From contig JACRME010000023.1 in the NCBI GenBank assembly GCA_016235045.1, positions 1 through 49,593 of the forward strand: 49,593 bases of DNA. Reading direction: 5' to 3'. Positions 35,617 through 45,757 of this stretch are shown one piece after another; position 1 is the stretch's first letter, and each line of letters begins with the position of its first letter. The position numbers and the translations under genes are program-made. The stretch comes from Nitrosomonadales bacterium. Its GTDB lineage: Bacteria > Pseudomonadota > Gammaproteobacteria > Burkholderiales > Gallionellaceae. A model generated the notes under the pieces. The model was not told where the DNA came from. It did no database searches and worked only from the letters and a program-made list of their open reading frames with translations.

Positions 35617-37476
35617 ATGACCGGACACAGCAAGCAGGCTTTATATGCCACGACATTGCAGCTTGACGACGCACTGATCGCGCCTTACGGGGGGGCCCTG
35701 GTGCAGTCCTTCGTGCCCAGGCAGGACCAGCAGGATCTGCATGCGCGCCTGCCGCAACTGAAACGCATCGATATCTCCGCGCGCGAATTGATCGATCTCG
35801 AACTGATCGCAAGCGGCGCCTACAGCCCGCTCACCGGGTTCATGGACAGGCACACTTACGCAAGCGTGCTTGAATCGACCATTCTCCCGAATGGCATGCC
35901 GTGGGGACTGCCGGTCACCCTGGCGGCGGCAGATGAAGCCGTCGATTCGCTTTCCGTGGGACAGGGCGTGGCGCTGTATCACGATAACGAAGCGGTGGGA
36001 GTCATGCTGATCGCGGACATCTTCCCGTGGGACGCGGAAAGCGAAACGCGCATCTTCGGCGAGACCGAAGAACAGTTTCCCCAGATCGCCGAACGCAAAG
36101 CCCGCAAGATCCGCCACCTGCTGGGGGGCGTGGTATCGATGCTGATTTCGCGTGCCGCCGAGCAGCGCCTGAACCGGCATCAGTGGCCGAACGATTTGCG
36201 CAATCTGCATGTGCAGAAGCAATGGAACAAGATTGCGGCGATTCACTTGCAGAATCCCTGGCAGCGCAGCGACGAATACCTGCTGAAATGCGCGCTCGAG
36301 GCATCCGATGCCCTGCTGCTGCACAGCAGCACCGAGACCGCGCGCGCGCAGGGCGGCTTGCTGTCGTCGGTGTTGAAAGGCGCCAGCCGCTTGCTGCTGG
36401 AAAACTACATTCCAAGCAATCGCGTGCTGGAAAATCCGGCCCCGGAGGGTTTTTTCCACAGTTCGTCGCGCGCGATCCTGCAGCACGCGATCTTCAGCCA
36501 GAACTACGGTTGCGAGAGCATTTTCCTGCCCGCGCAGGGAGCGCTCGCCGGTTCGCAGCAGGAATTGACCAATCTGTTTGCCGAAGCCCGCAAGCACGGA
36601 CTGACGATCAGGCATGTATTTCTTGACCAGCCTTTCCATTGCGACTTGTGCGGCGGCATTGCCACCGAAAAATCCTGCCCGCATAGCGCCGCCGGACGCA
36701 CCATTTTCAGCGTTGCCGATATCGCAGCCCAGCTGAAGCACGGCAAGAGTCTGCCGCCCACGGTGGCACGGCCGGACGTGGCGCGCGCCGTCGCACGGGG
36801 CATGGCCAACAAGACGGACCCCGGCGACGTTACCGGCAAGTTCCTGTACCCGCATGCCTCGGAAGTCAGCCGCGACCTGGTCGAATCGTTGGCCGGACAC
36901 AAAGCCGGGGTGCTGTGGATGACGGGACTGTCGGGCTCCGGTAAATCGACCATCGCCCAGCGCGTCGGGCGCGAGTTGATCCTGAGCGGACACCGTGTGT
37001 ATGTGCTGGACGGCGACACCTTGCGCACCGGGCTGAACAGCGATCTGGGTTTCGGCGAGGAAGCGCGGCGCGAGAATCTGCGGCGCGCCGCCGAAGTGTC
37101 CAAGGTGCTGGTCGACGCGGGACTGATCGTCATCGCCTCCTTCATCTCGCCCTTCAGCGCCGAGCGGCAAATGGTGCGCAAGATCGTCGGCGCGGGTTTC
37201 CACGAAGTGTATGTCGAGGCGACGCTCGATACCTGCGAGGAGCGCGACCCCAAGGGACTGTACAAGCGCGCACGCGCGGGCGTCATCCCCAACTTCACCG
37301 GCATCAGCTCCCCGTACGAAGCACCCGAGCTTCCGGATCTGCGCCTGAACACCAGTCAACTCAGCCTGGACGAGTGCGTCGGGCAATTTCACGAATTTAT
37401 CGCACAGGCCGGGTTGTCGCGTGCCGACGGCCACGGCCACCGGCATGCTGTACGCAATGAAGCAGTCAACGCATGA
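35617..37476 (+). CDS. Degenerate ATP sulfurylase fused to intact APS kinase
   Basis: A 619-residue two-domain protein. Residues about 30-400 follow the ATP sulfurylase fold (LELIASGAYSPLTGFM is the N-terminal sulfurylase signature), and the zinc-like Cys pattern CDLCG...CPH is kept. However the catalytic QxRNPxHxxH is replaced by HLQNPWQRSDE (210-220), losing both His, and the GRDHAG loop reads PAQGALAG. The C-terminal domain is a normal APS kinase: P-loop GLSGSGKST (437-445), DGDTLRTGLNSDLGF, SFISPF and KGLYKRAR. It should make PAPS from APS but probably not APS from sulfate. GTG 35608 is an alternative start. Confidence 0.9.
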   Translation: MTGHSKQALYATTLQLDDALIAPYGGALVQSFVPRQDQQDLHARLPQLKRIDISARELIDLELIASGAYSPLTGFMDRHTYASVLESTILPNGMPWGLPVTLAAADEAVDSLSVGQGVALYHDNEAVGVMLIADIFPWDAESETRIFGETEEQFPQIAERKARKIRHLLGGVVSMLISRAAEQRLNRHQWPNDLRNLHVQKQWNKIAAIHLQNPWQRSDEYLLKCALEASDALLLHSSTETARAQGGLLSSVLKGASRLLLENYIPSNRVLENPAPEGFFHSSSRAILQHAIFSQNYGCESIFLPAQGALAGSQQELTNLFAEARKHGLTIRHVFLDQPFHCDLCGGIATEKSCPHSAAGRTIFSVADIAAQLKHGKSLPPTVARPDVARAVARGMANKTDPGDVTGKFLYPHASEVSRDLVESLAGHKAGVLWMTGLSGSGKSTIAQRVGRELILSGHRVYVLDGDTLRTGLNSDLGFGEEARRENLRRAAEVSKVLVDAGLIVIASFISPFSAERQMVRKIVGAGFHEVYVEATLDTCEERDPKGLYKRARAGVIPNFTGISSPYEAPELPDLRLNTSQLSLDECVGQFHEFIAQAGLSRADGHGHRHAVRNEAVNA

Positions 37477-37509
37477 CTTTTTAACCAAGTAATCTACCGA
37501 GGAGAAACT

Positions 37510-38532
37510 ATGCCGATATTCATGATTGGTACACAACGTTCAGGGTCGAATCTGCTGCGCCTGATGCTGAATCAACTTCCCGAGATCGCCGCACCGCATC
37601 CGCCCCATTTCATACAGCGCTTATTGCCGTTCGAGAAGGGTTACGGCGATCTTTCCAACGACAAGAATTTCATGCAAATGGTTGACGACGTCTGCAAGCT
37701 GGTCGAGCTCAATCCCGTCCCGTGGGAAGTGACGCTGGACCGCGAGGATATTGCTGCGCGTTGCCGCAACCGCTCTGTCGTAGCGGCAAGCGGCGCCGTA
37801 TACGATGTCATGGCCGAACACGTCAATGCGAACACCTGGTGCTGCAAGAGTCTGGCCAACATCAATTTCCTGGACGAGATCGAAGCCTGTTTCGGCGACG
37901 AGGCGCGTTATATTTACCTGTACCGGGACGGACGCGATGTCGCATTGTCTTTCCGCAAGGCTCTGGTTGGCGAAAAGAGCCTGTATCACATTGCAAAAGA
38001 ATGGGATGCCACGCAACGTGAGGCCGTATCCAAACGCAAACAGATCGGTCCGAAGCGTTTTTTCAGCGTCAGCTACGAAAGTCTCACGGGCTCGCCCGAA
38101 CAGGCTACGCGCGACCTGTGTGAGTGTCTCGGCGCAACCTACACCGACTCCATGCTGGAGTTCCATGAATCCGACGATGCCAAGAGCGCCGCCGGTGCCA
38201 GCTACATTTGGGGCAATGTCGCAAAGCCGCTCATGACGGACAACAGCAACAAATTCCTGCGTGAAATGAGTACTGACGATGTGCGCCTTTTTGAACTGGT
38301 CGCGGGGAATTCACTGGATGCGCTTGGTTACAAACGTTTCCAGACACAAGTTGGCGAAACCAGAACTTTTACGGCCGATGAAATCAGGCAATTCGAATCC
38401 GAAAACCAAATTCTCAAACAGGATGTGCTGAGCAAGGTTGATGCCGAAGATATGAAACGCCGGGAGCTGCAAGACGCGCATCTCAAGGCGATCCAGGACA
38501 GGCAGACCAATAACGCTATGGCGTCCGTATAG
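37510..38532 (+). CDS. PAPS-dependent sulfotransferase
   Basis: A 340-residue soluble protein. The N-terminal 5'-phosphosulfate loop is GTQRSGSNLL (7-16) and the 3'-phosphate motif is YRDGRDVALS (138-147), both diagnostic of sulfotransferases. The last 60 residues form a charged helix likely to coil. It transfers sulfate from PAPS to an unknown acceptor; the family includes enzymes acting on carbohydrates, lipids and small molecules, and no secretion signal is present. GAGGAG precedes the ATG. It is the last gene of the run cysQ-chrA-sulfurylase/kinase, closed by the terminator at 38567-38600. Confidence 0.9.
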   Translation: MPIFMIGTQRSGSNLLRLMLNQLPEIAAPHPPHFIQRLLPFEKGYGDLSNDKNFMQMVDDVCKLVELNPVPWEVTLDREDIAARCRNRSVVAASGAVYDVMAEHVNANTWCCKSLANINFLDEIEACFGDEARYIYLYRDGRDVALSFRKALVGEKSLYHIAKEWDATQREAVSKRKQIGPKRFFSVSYESLTGSPEQATRDLCECLGATYTDSMLEFHESDDAKSAAGASYIWGNVAKPLMTDNSNKFLREMSTDDVRLFELVAGNSLDALGYKRFQTQVGETRTFTADEIRQFESENQILKQDVLSKVDAEDMKRRELQDAHLKAIQDRQTNNAMASV

Positions 38533-38566
38533 CGTTGGAACTGTAACGCTTGCAACCAGGCGCTAA

Positions 38567-38600
38567 AACGACAAAGGCTCCCGCGGGAGCCTTTGTCGTT
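38567..38600. terminator. Bidirectional intrinsic terminator
   Basis: A perfect 34-base palindrome (17-base arms, centre CCCGCGGG, ends AACGACAAAGGC and GCCTTTGTCGTT) between the convergent sulfotransferase and peroxiredoxin genes. The T-rich outer arm supports termination for both. Confidence 0.85.
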
Positions 38601-38617
38601 GATAGATGGCGAACCGC

Positions 38618-39217
38618 TTACAGTTCCTGGGCGTGTGCTGCCAGGTATTTCGCCACGCCTTCGGTCGAGGCGCCCATACCGGCCTTGCCCTTGCTCCAGC
38701 CAGCCGGGCAGACTTCGCCGTGCTCTTCGGTGAATTGCAGCGCGTCGACCATGCGCAGCATTTCGTCGATGTTGCGGCCCAGCGGCAGGTTGTTCACGAC
38801 CTGGTGTTGCACAATGCCTTTCTTGTCGATCAGGAAAGAGCCGCGGAACGCCACGCCGCCAGCGGACTCGACATCGTAGGCCTTGGCGATTTCGTGCTTG
38901 ACGTCGGCTACCAGTGCATAGCCGACTTTGCCGATGCCGCCCTTGTCCACCGGGGTATTTTTCCATGCCAGGTGCGAAAATTGGGAATCGATGGAAACGC
39001 CGAGAATTTCGACATTGCGCTTTTTGAATTCTGCCAGCCGGTGATCGAAGGCGATCAACTCGGAAGGACAGACGAACGTAAAGTCGAGCGGATAGAAAAA
39101 TACTACCGCGTACTTGCCTTTGGTGAAGTCGGCGAATTTGATTTCCTTGATTTCGTTGCTGCCCAAAACTGCATTGGCCGTGAAATCCGGTGCTTGTTTA
39201 CCTACGAGTACGCCCAT
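38618..39217 (-). CDS. 2-Cys peroxiredoxin (AhpC/TSA family)
   Basis: A 199-residue peroxidase. The peroxidatic Cys is C50 in FYPLDFTFVCPSE and the resolving Cys near 171 is in GEVCPAGW, followed by the C-terminal helix of typical 2-Cys enzymes (YF-like tail is YLAAHAQEL). It reduces H2O2 and organic peroxides with a thioredoxin- or AhpF-type donor; no ahpF is adjacent. A sigma-70 promoter is visible upstream and AGGAGAT precedes the ATG. Convergent with the sulfation module. Confidence 0.95.
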   Translation of the reverse strand: MGVLVGKQAPDFTANAVLGSNEIKEIKFADFTKGKYAVVFFYPLDFTFVCPSELIAFDHRLAEFKKRNVEILGVSIDSQFSHLAWKNTPVDKGGIGKVGYALVADVKHEIAKAYDVESAGGVAFRGSFLIDKKGIVQHQVVNNLPLGRNIDEMLRMVDALQFTEEHGEVCPAGWSKGKAGMGASTEGVAKYLAAHAQEL

Positions 39218-39283
39218 GGTGATCTCCTGATATGGTGGTTGGTGAATTAATTGGTTTTTCTTGAGTGATTTGCTCTGGTATGA

Positions 39284-39311
39284 AATTTACCAGATACTCC
39301 AGCAGTGTCAA
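39284..39311 (-). promoter_or_regulatory. Sigma-70 promoter of the peroxiredoxin gene
   Basis: Minus strand: TTGACA (39311-39306), 16 bases, TAAATT (39289-39284), giving a leader of about 60 bases. The rest of the 39218-39564 gap, between this gene and msbA, shows no gene or RNA that I can support. Confidence 0.6.
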
Positions 39312-39564
39312 TAGAATCGTCCCTGAAACGCGATATTGTGCAACCGAACAAACCCGCTTGCACCAACGGTATTGCGACAAGTTCCCCCTAAATCGCCACA
39401 GTTGAACGCACATCCCGACATTGAGCCATTTTCCCCGAAACGCTGGCGATAGAATATCAGCTTTCAAAATAACCCACATTCAAAGAAAGCTTGCGAGGCA
39501 CTTTGCTCGCCACTCGGCTCGTTACAGGGGAATCCCCGGGTAGCAAAGGCCTGAAAACGCCTGA

Positions 39565-41316
<1,752 letters not shown>

Positions 41317-41365
41317 TTATAAAGTCAAAAGCCCGGTGCGTCCCTCGCGTGCCGACGACACCGGA

Positions 41366-41953
41366 TCAAACAGCTTCGGTATCGCGTGCTGCCTTGCCGG
41401 TCAGGGCTGCATACGCCATCTGCGCGATGACGGCACAGCCGACATAGATCACCGCCACCGCGACATAGGAGCCATAGTACTGCGAGACGCGTGCGGCGAA
41501 TTCGGCGACGCTCATGTTGCCGAAATAGCCGGCCAGCAGGTAAAAGCTCACGTTGGCGATGACGAAGGCCAGACTGCCTGCCGCGACCGCCGCTGCGAAC
41601 AACCCGGTCAGCCCCCTGGCAGTCAATGCATGCCGCGGCGCATACCAGCGCCCGACGAACCACAGCGCCGAGTAGGCGAACACCAGGAATCCGTAGGCCG
41701 AGGTCACGCACCAGCCGCTGACGCCTTGAAAGTTGATGGCGTAGTAATCGACCAAGGCCGCTTCAAGCAGCAACAGCGCCAGCACAACCGGCGCGCCGCG
41801 CATGCGGCCGAGGAACAGACCGCCCAGAAAGAACACGGCGTATGACGCATCGGGCAAAGCCGCCGACGATCCGAAGTGGTTGTAGCGCGTTATCGCCATC
41901 AGCGAAGCCAGCGCCGCGGCAATCCATAGCGATTTATTTTGCATGATTTTCAT
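41366..41953 (-). CDS. btuM: Solitary cobalamin transporter BtuM
   Basis: A 195-residue membrane protein with about six hydrophobic helices in the style of an ECF S-component. It follows btuB in a B12-riboswitch-controlled operon, as BtuM does in Thiobacillus denitrificans. A single Cys at residue 82 (SGWCVTSAYG) is at about the place of the conserved Cys80 that coordinates and decyanates cobalamin in that BtuM. GGGAGG lies 5 bases ahead of ATG 41953 (MKIMQNKSLW); ATG 41980 is a weaker choice and starts within a hairpin. Identification is by pattern and context, not alignment. Confidence 0.8.
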   Translation of the reverse strand: MKIMQNKSLWIAAALASLMAITRYNHFGSSAALPDASYAVFFLGGLFLGRMRGAPVVLALLLLEAALVDYYAINFQGVSGWCVTSAYGFLVFAYSALWFVGRWYAPRHALTARGLTGLFAAAVAAGSLAFVIANVSFYLLAGYFGNMSVAEFAARVSQYYGSYVAVAVIYVGCAVIAQMAYAALTGKAARDTEAV

Positions 41954-41969
41954 GTTGCCTCCCAAATAT

Positions 41970-41998
41970 GTTCGCGCCAATGCTGAATTGGCGCGAAC
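41970..41998. repeat. Stem-loop between btuB and btuM
   Basis: GTTCGCGCCAAT (41970-41981) and ATTGGCGCGAAC (41987-41998), a perfect 12-bp stem with a 5-base loop just ahead of the btuM ribosome site. No T-run, so more likely an intercistronic mRNA processing or stability element than a terminator. Confidence 0.5.
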
Positions 41999-42040
41999 TT
42001 TAACAGAAAAGGCAGGGTCAGGCGACAGCCCTGCCGCCCA

Positions 42041-43900
42041 TCAGCGGTAACTCATTCCGGCGAAAACGGTGCGGCCCGGCGTGCTGTAACCGTGCGCCAG
42101 CATGTAATCCCGGTTGAACACGTTATCCACCCGAGCCTGCAGGTCGAAATGCGGATCCACCGCATAGCTCAGCGTGAGGTTCGCCACGTCGTATGGCGCA
42201 AGCGTGGTGCGCCCGAAGGTGTTGATGTCGATATCCGCACGCACGCCGCTGTACTGCCATTCGCCCCCGGCTTTCAGCGCGCCGAATTGCTTCACGACCG
42301 CCAGGCCGGCAAAGTTTTTGGCGCGGCGCAGCAAAGCCTGGCCGGTCCGGGCATCGCGCGGATTCTGCCGGGTCACCGACAATTTCATCCCGGTATCGCC
42401 GATCTGCCGGCTGTAGGCCAGTTCCGCGCCTTCGATGCGCGCTTCGTTGAGGTTGACCATGGCAGATGCCGGCAAGTTATTGATGGCAATAAGGTCGTGG
42501 ATGCGATTGTCGAAATACACCACATCCAGACGTTCGCCGTCCTTGGCGTAATGCAGCCCCAACTCCTTGTTGCGCGAGTGTTCCGGCTTCAGGTCAGGAT
42601 TGCCGGCATAAGAGTAGCCGAAACCGTAATCCACAAACGGATAGAACATGTCGTTCAATGTGGGCGCCTTGAACGCCGTTGCCATGCTTGCGGTGAGGCG
42701 CCACGAATCTCCGAGATTGCCGCCATAACCCAGCAGCCAGGTCTTGGCCGTACCGAAGTCGGAATACTTGTCCTTGCGGTAATTCAACTGCAATTGCTCC
42801 GCCGCGAAGTTGAGGGTGTACCCGGCGAACAGGCTGTCGTCGGTGCGGCTGGTGCGGGTGAACGACGTGCTGCTGGCCGCCTGCTGCTTCAGTTTCTCCC
42901 AGCCGACCACCAGCGTGTCGCTCGCGCCGATGCGCAGCGTGTGCTGCCACAGGAACAGATCGCTGGTGGTCTTGAATTTCGAGCCCAGCGTGGCATCCGA
43001 CACGCCGTTCACATAGCTCTGCGAATCGTCCAGTCCGCGCGACAACTGCAGCTTGCTCAACCAGCCGTTGCCGATACGGTTGTCCGACACCGCAGACACC
43101 TCCTGGATATGCGACTTGCTGCTGTTCACATCGGTTTGCGCGCCGAACGCATTGTCGTTCTGGCTGGTTCCCTGGCTGTCGAACAGCGACGCCGACAGGG
43201 TGTGCGCATTGCCGAAGGCGTGGCGCACATTGGCCGATACGCTTTTGTTGTCGTAACCGTCCTTGTCCGGATTCACGCCGGGAACGATGCCGGTTTTGAC
43301 CGCCGAAACGCCATCCGTCTTGAACTTCGAAAGCTGCAGGCTGAATGCATTGCTTTCCGCCTCGCCGCCGATACCGGCGGACATGCGCCAGGTCTTGTGC
43401 GATCCCGCACCGAGACTGCCATTGAGGGAAGGCTCGCCTTTGCCGCGCCGGGTGAATATCTGGATTACCCCGCCGATGGCTTCGGATCCGTACAGGCTGC
43501 TGACATTGCCGCGCACCACCTCGATGCGGTCGATCTGATCCAGCATCAGTTGGTCGATCTGCGTCATGCCCGATGTCGCGGAGTTGATGCGCACACCATC
43601 CAGCAGCACCAACGTGTGGCTGGAATTCGTGCCGCGTATGAACAGGCTGCTCAGTTTGCCGATACCGCCGCTCTGGTAAACCTCTACCCCGGCCAGGCCT
43701 TTAAGCAGCGCAGGCACATCGGCCGCCTGCGAATTCTCGATGTCCTTGCGGGTAATGACGGTGGTATGCGACAGGGTTTGGGCCAGCGTTTGCTCGGTAC
43801 GTGCTGCGGTGACTACCACCTCATCCAGACTTTCGGGTGCGGCTTGCGCCAGGGGAGTTGCCGCAATCAACAATGCGGTGAAAAGATATTTTTGTTTCAT
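42041..43900 (-). CDS. btuB: TonB-dependent vitamin B12 receptor BtuB
   Basis: A 619-residue outer-membrane receptor. It has a signal peptide (MKQKYLFTALLIAATPLAQA), a TonB box-like segment LDEVVVTAAR, a plug domain (TLVLLDGVRINS, DRIEVVRGNVSSLYGSEAIGGVI) and a 22-strand barrel ending in aromatic/Arg residues (TVFAGMSYR). The specificity is given by the cobalamin riboswitch directly upstream and btuM downstream. No BtuCD-BtuF genes are visible in the window. Confidence 0.93.
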   Translation of the reverse strand: MKQKYLFTALLIAATPLAQAAPESLDEVVVTAARTEQTLAQTLSHTTVITRKDIENSQAADVPALLKGLAGVEVYQSGGIGKLSSLFIRGTNSSHTLVLLDGVRINSATSGMTQIDQLMLDQIDRIEVVRGNVSSLYGSEAIGGVIQIFTRRGKGEPSLNGSLGAGSHKTWRMSAGIGGEAESNAFSLQLSKFKTDGVSAVKTGIVPGVNPDKDGYDNKSVSANVRHAFGNAHTLSASLFDSQGTSQNDNAFGAQTDVNSSKSHIQEVSAVSDNRIGNGWLSKLQLSRGLDDSQSYVNGVSDATLGSKFKTTSDLFLWQHTLRIGASDTLVVGWEKLKQQAASSTSFTRTSRTDDSLFAGYTLNFAAEQLQLNYRKDKYSDFGTAKTWLLGYGGNLGDSWRLTASMATAFKAPTLNDMFYPFVDYGFGYSYAGNPDLKPEHSRNKELGLHYAKDGERLDVVYFDNRIHDLIAINNLPASAMVNLNEARIEGAELAYSRQIGDTGMKLSVTRQNPRDARTGQALLRRAKNFAGLAVVKQFGALKAGGEWQYSGVRADIDINTFGRTTLAPYDVANLTLSYAVDPHFDLQARVDNVFNRDYMLAHGYSTPGRTVFAGMSYR

Positions 43901-44029
43901 GTTTGCTTCCTGAATTTAAGTTCCAAGCGTCCCCGTTGGAACATTGAACAAAATCAGGAAAGCGGGCGGGAAGTAAAGAATGTTCCTTGGAATACGGCCA
44001 TCCATGCGCCCCACGCGCATTCCTGAAAC

Positions 44030-44195
44030 CTCGCCCAAGGCCGGTATCCGGGCTCGCAAGTCTTGACTTGCCGCCTTCCCATGCTTGCGCACAGTGGCCA
44101 ATTGGCAAATCCACACTTGCTTACCGTTGCGGGGGCAGCACAGGCATCGAAGTTAATACTTCCTCACCTGTTTCCCGTTTAACTGAAAGGCTTGC
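44030..44195 (-). promoter_or_regulatory. Cobalamin (AdoCbl) riboswitch
   Basis: Read on the minus strand the region has the aptamer landmarks in order: AAACGGGAAACAGGTGA, CTGTGCTGCCCCCGCAACGGT, a GCCACTG B12 box, GGGAAGGCGGCAAG, and GCGAGCCCGGATACCGGCC. Boundaries are approximate. It lies about 130-300 bases before btuB and should repress btuB-btuM when cobalamin is abundant. The AAAAC/T-poor segment between it and btuB has no obvious terminator, suggesting translational control. The remaining part of the 43901-44329 gap holds the start region of the zap genes. Confidence 0.93.
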
Positions 44196-44329
44196 GCCCT
44201 TCTGCACCTTGAGGCAGGGCGCATTCTACCAGAGCTTTTGCCCGCGGTTACCCCCGAAAATTCCAAAGCACTTGCAAAACACTCTGTTACCGATTGACTT
44301 AACAGGCTTTTTAAAATTATAGTTCGCCC

Positions 44330-44530
44330 ATGCATAGCGAACTCGACATCCTCGACCAGAAATTGGTGCAATTGGTGCAACTGACTCAGCGCCTGCGCGC
44401 CGAAAATCTGCAATTGCGCCAGGAAGTCGCAGCAGCCGTCAGCCTGCAACGCAAAAGCCAGGACAAGGTCAACGAAGCTGCAAAACGGCTGGAAAAACTG
44501 CTCGCCCAACTACCCGAGGATGCGCAATGA
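44330..44530 (+). CDS. ZapB-like small coiled-coil protein (TIGR02449 type)
   Basis: A 66-residue, almost fully helical protein with heptad-like Leu/Val spacing (LDQKLVQLVQLTQRLRAENL). It belongs to the short coiled-coil proteins found directly upstream of zapA in beta- and gammaproteobacteria. It overlaps zapA by 4 bases (ATGA). A role in the division-ring layer with ZapA is likely by position. Confidence 0.85.
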   Translation: MHSELDILDQKLVQLVQLTQRLRAENLQLRQEVAAAVSLQRKSQDKVNEAAKRLEKLLAQLPEDAQ

Positions 44531-44835
44531 GCAAGACCAGTTCGCTGGACGTGACCATCCTCGACCGCGAGTTGCGCGTCGCCTGTCCCGAAGACGAGCG
44601 CGCCGAATTGCTCGATGCTGTTGCTTATCTGGACAAAAAGATGCGCGAAATACGCGATGCCGGCAAGGTCGCCTCGGTCGAACGCATCGCCATCATGGCC
44701 GCACTCAACATCACCCACGAGCTTCTCACCACACGTCTCGGCGGCGGATTTGACCTCGCCGAATTCAAGCGTAGAATGGACTCTATGCAGGCAACCATCG
44801 ATGCCGCGATAGCCGAGCAAGATGAGTTGTTCTAG
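44527..44835 (+). CDS. zapA: Cell division protein ZapA
   Basis: A 102-residue protein: N-terminal beta strands (LDVTILDRELRVACPEDER) then a long helix and coiled-coil tail, the ZapA pattern with the conserved Glu-Arg stretch and ALNITHELL helix. It stabilises FtsZ bundles. 6S RNA follows immediately, the same order as in E. coli (zapA then ssrS). Confidence 0.92.
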   Translation: MSKTSSLDVTILDRELRVACPEDERAELLDAVAYLDKKMREIRDAGKVASVERIAIMAALNITHELLTTRLGGGFDLAEFKRRMDSMQATIDAAIAEQDELF

Positions 44836-45017
44836 TTTGTTCCCTGCGGTGTACGTGAGATTCATAATTCTTTGAACCAATGAGCTAATGCTTAGGTTGC
44901 GCCCTATCAAAGTTACTGTTGCGAGCATCCCCCGCGGATGCACCTGATGTAACCGGGAACCGACCCTCTTGAACCCCGGTTCAAGAAATTGAGTCAACGG
45001 CACAGGCGGGGAACTTC
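44836..45017 (+). ncRNA. ssrS: 6S RNA
   Basis: The ends pair: GTTCCCTGC at the 5' side with GCGGGGAAC at the 3' side. Inside is the typical long irregular hairpin, including the 3' half hairpin CTTGAACCCCGGTTCAAG (compare the CTTGAACCAAGGGTTCAAG of E. coli 6S). The place directly after zapA is the conserved location of ssrS. 6S RNA binds housekeeping RNA polymerase in stationary phase. Ends are approximate. Confidence 0.88.
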
Positions 45018-45023
45018 ATTCCA

Positions 45024-45050
45024 GTGCGATCTTTCGGGATCGCACTTTTT
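45024..45050 (+). terminator. Intrinsic terminator after 6S RNA
   Basis: GTGCGATC, loop TTTCGG, GATCGCAC, then TTTTT. A textbook intrinsic terminator. Confidence 0.88.
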
Positions 45051-45067
45051 ATTTGCGGAGTTGGATC

Positions 45068-45532
45068 ATGCGTTACTGGCTGATGAAGTCCGAGCCGAGC
45101 GACTGCAGCATCGACGATCTGGCGGCGATGAAGGGCCAGACCGTAGCCTGGTACGGCGTGCGAAACTACCAGGCACGCAACTTCATGCGCGACCAGATGC
45201 AGGTCGGCGACGGCGTGCTGTTCTATCACTCGAATTGCAAAGAACCCGGCATCGCCGGGATCGCCGAGGTATGCAGCACCGCCTATCCCGATGCCAAACA
45301 GTTCGACAAAAAGAGCAAATACTTCGACCCCAAATCCACACAGGAACAGCCGCGCTGGGTCAATGTGGATGTGAAGCTGGTGAAGAAGATATCACTCATC
45401 TCCATCGAAGAACTGAAACGCCATCCCGAGCTGGAGAACATGCGCACGCTGCAGAGAGGCAATCGCCTGTCCATTACCCCGCTTGATCCGGCGGAGTGGC
45501 GCTTCATCACAGGCAAACTGGTGCACGTATGA
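45068..45532 (+). CDS. EVE-domain protein
   Basis: A 154-residue single EVE domain: MRYWLMKSEPSDCSIDDL, then WYGVRNYQARNFMRD and FYHSNCKEPGIAGIAEV, which line the pocket of the PUA-like fold that binds modified bases. Family members are linked to RNA or DNA modification recognition. ATG 45068 is the family start; a TTG 15 bases earlier is not. It lies between the 6S RNA terminator and a repeat element, so it is probably monocistronic. Confidence 0.9.
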   Translation: MRYWLMKSEPSDCSIDDLAAMKGQTVAWYGVRNYQARNFMRDQMQVGDGVLFYHSNCKEPGIAGIAEVCSTAYPDAKQFDKKSKYFDPKSTQEQPRWVNVDVKLVKKISLISIEELKRHPELENMRTLQRGNRLSITPLDPAEWRFITGKLVHV

Positions 45533-45561
45533 TGGACAATACGGAAAATTCAAACTTCGTC

Positions 45562-45679
45562 ATTCCGGCGCAGGCCGGAATCCAGCAAAAACAAACACCC
45601 CGCGTAGCGGACAAAAGAACTTTATTGTCCCACTTCGCGGGCGATATTTAATCAACTGGATTCCGGCCTGCGCCGGATA
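45562..45679. repeat. REP/MITE-like element with 23-bp inverted ends
   Basis: ATTCCGGCGCAGGCCGGAAT plus TCCAG at the left (45562-45585) matches the reverse complement at the right (45656-45679) over about 22 of 24 bases. The inside shows a second, weaker symmetry. Such GTCATTCCGGCGCAGGCCGGAATC elements are widely scattered in betaproteobacteria. There is no coding sequence in it. Confidence 0.7.
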
Positions 45680-45757
45680 ACCAGCGACTTGCCCGCTTGC
45701 GGGCTTAGTCGAATGGCTAGTAGTTACATCAATGACGGCATATTTGAGGCGTCTCTA

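Noticed and set aside
35641-37536. Minus-strand open frame of 631 codons
   Set aside because: Antisense to the sulfurylase/APS kinase gene, no recognisable domain.
42092-44026. Plus-strand open frame of 644 codons
   Set aside because: Antisense to btuB and its leader; no recognisable domain.
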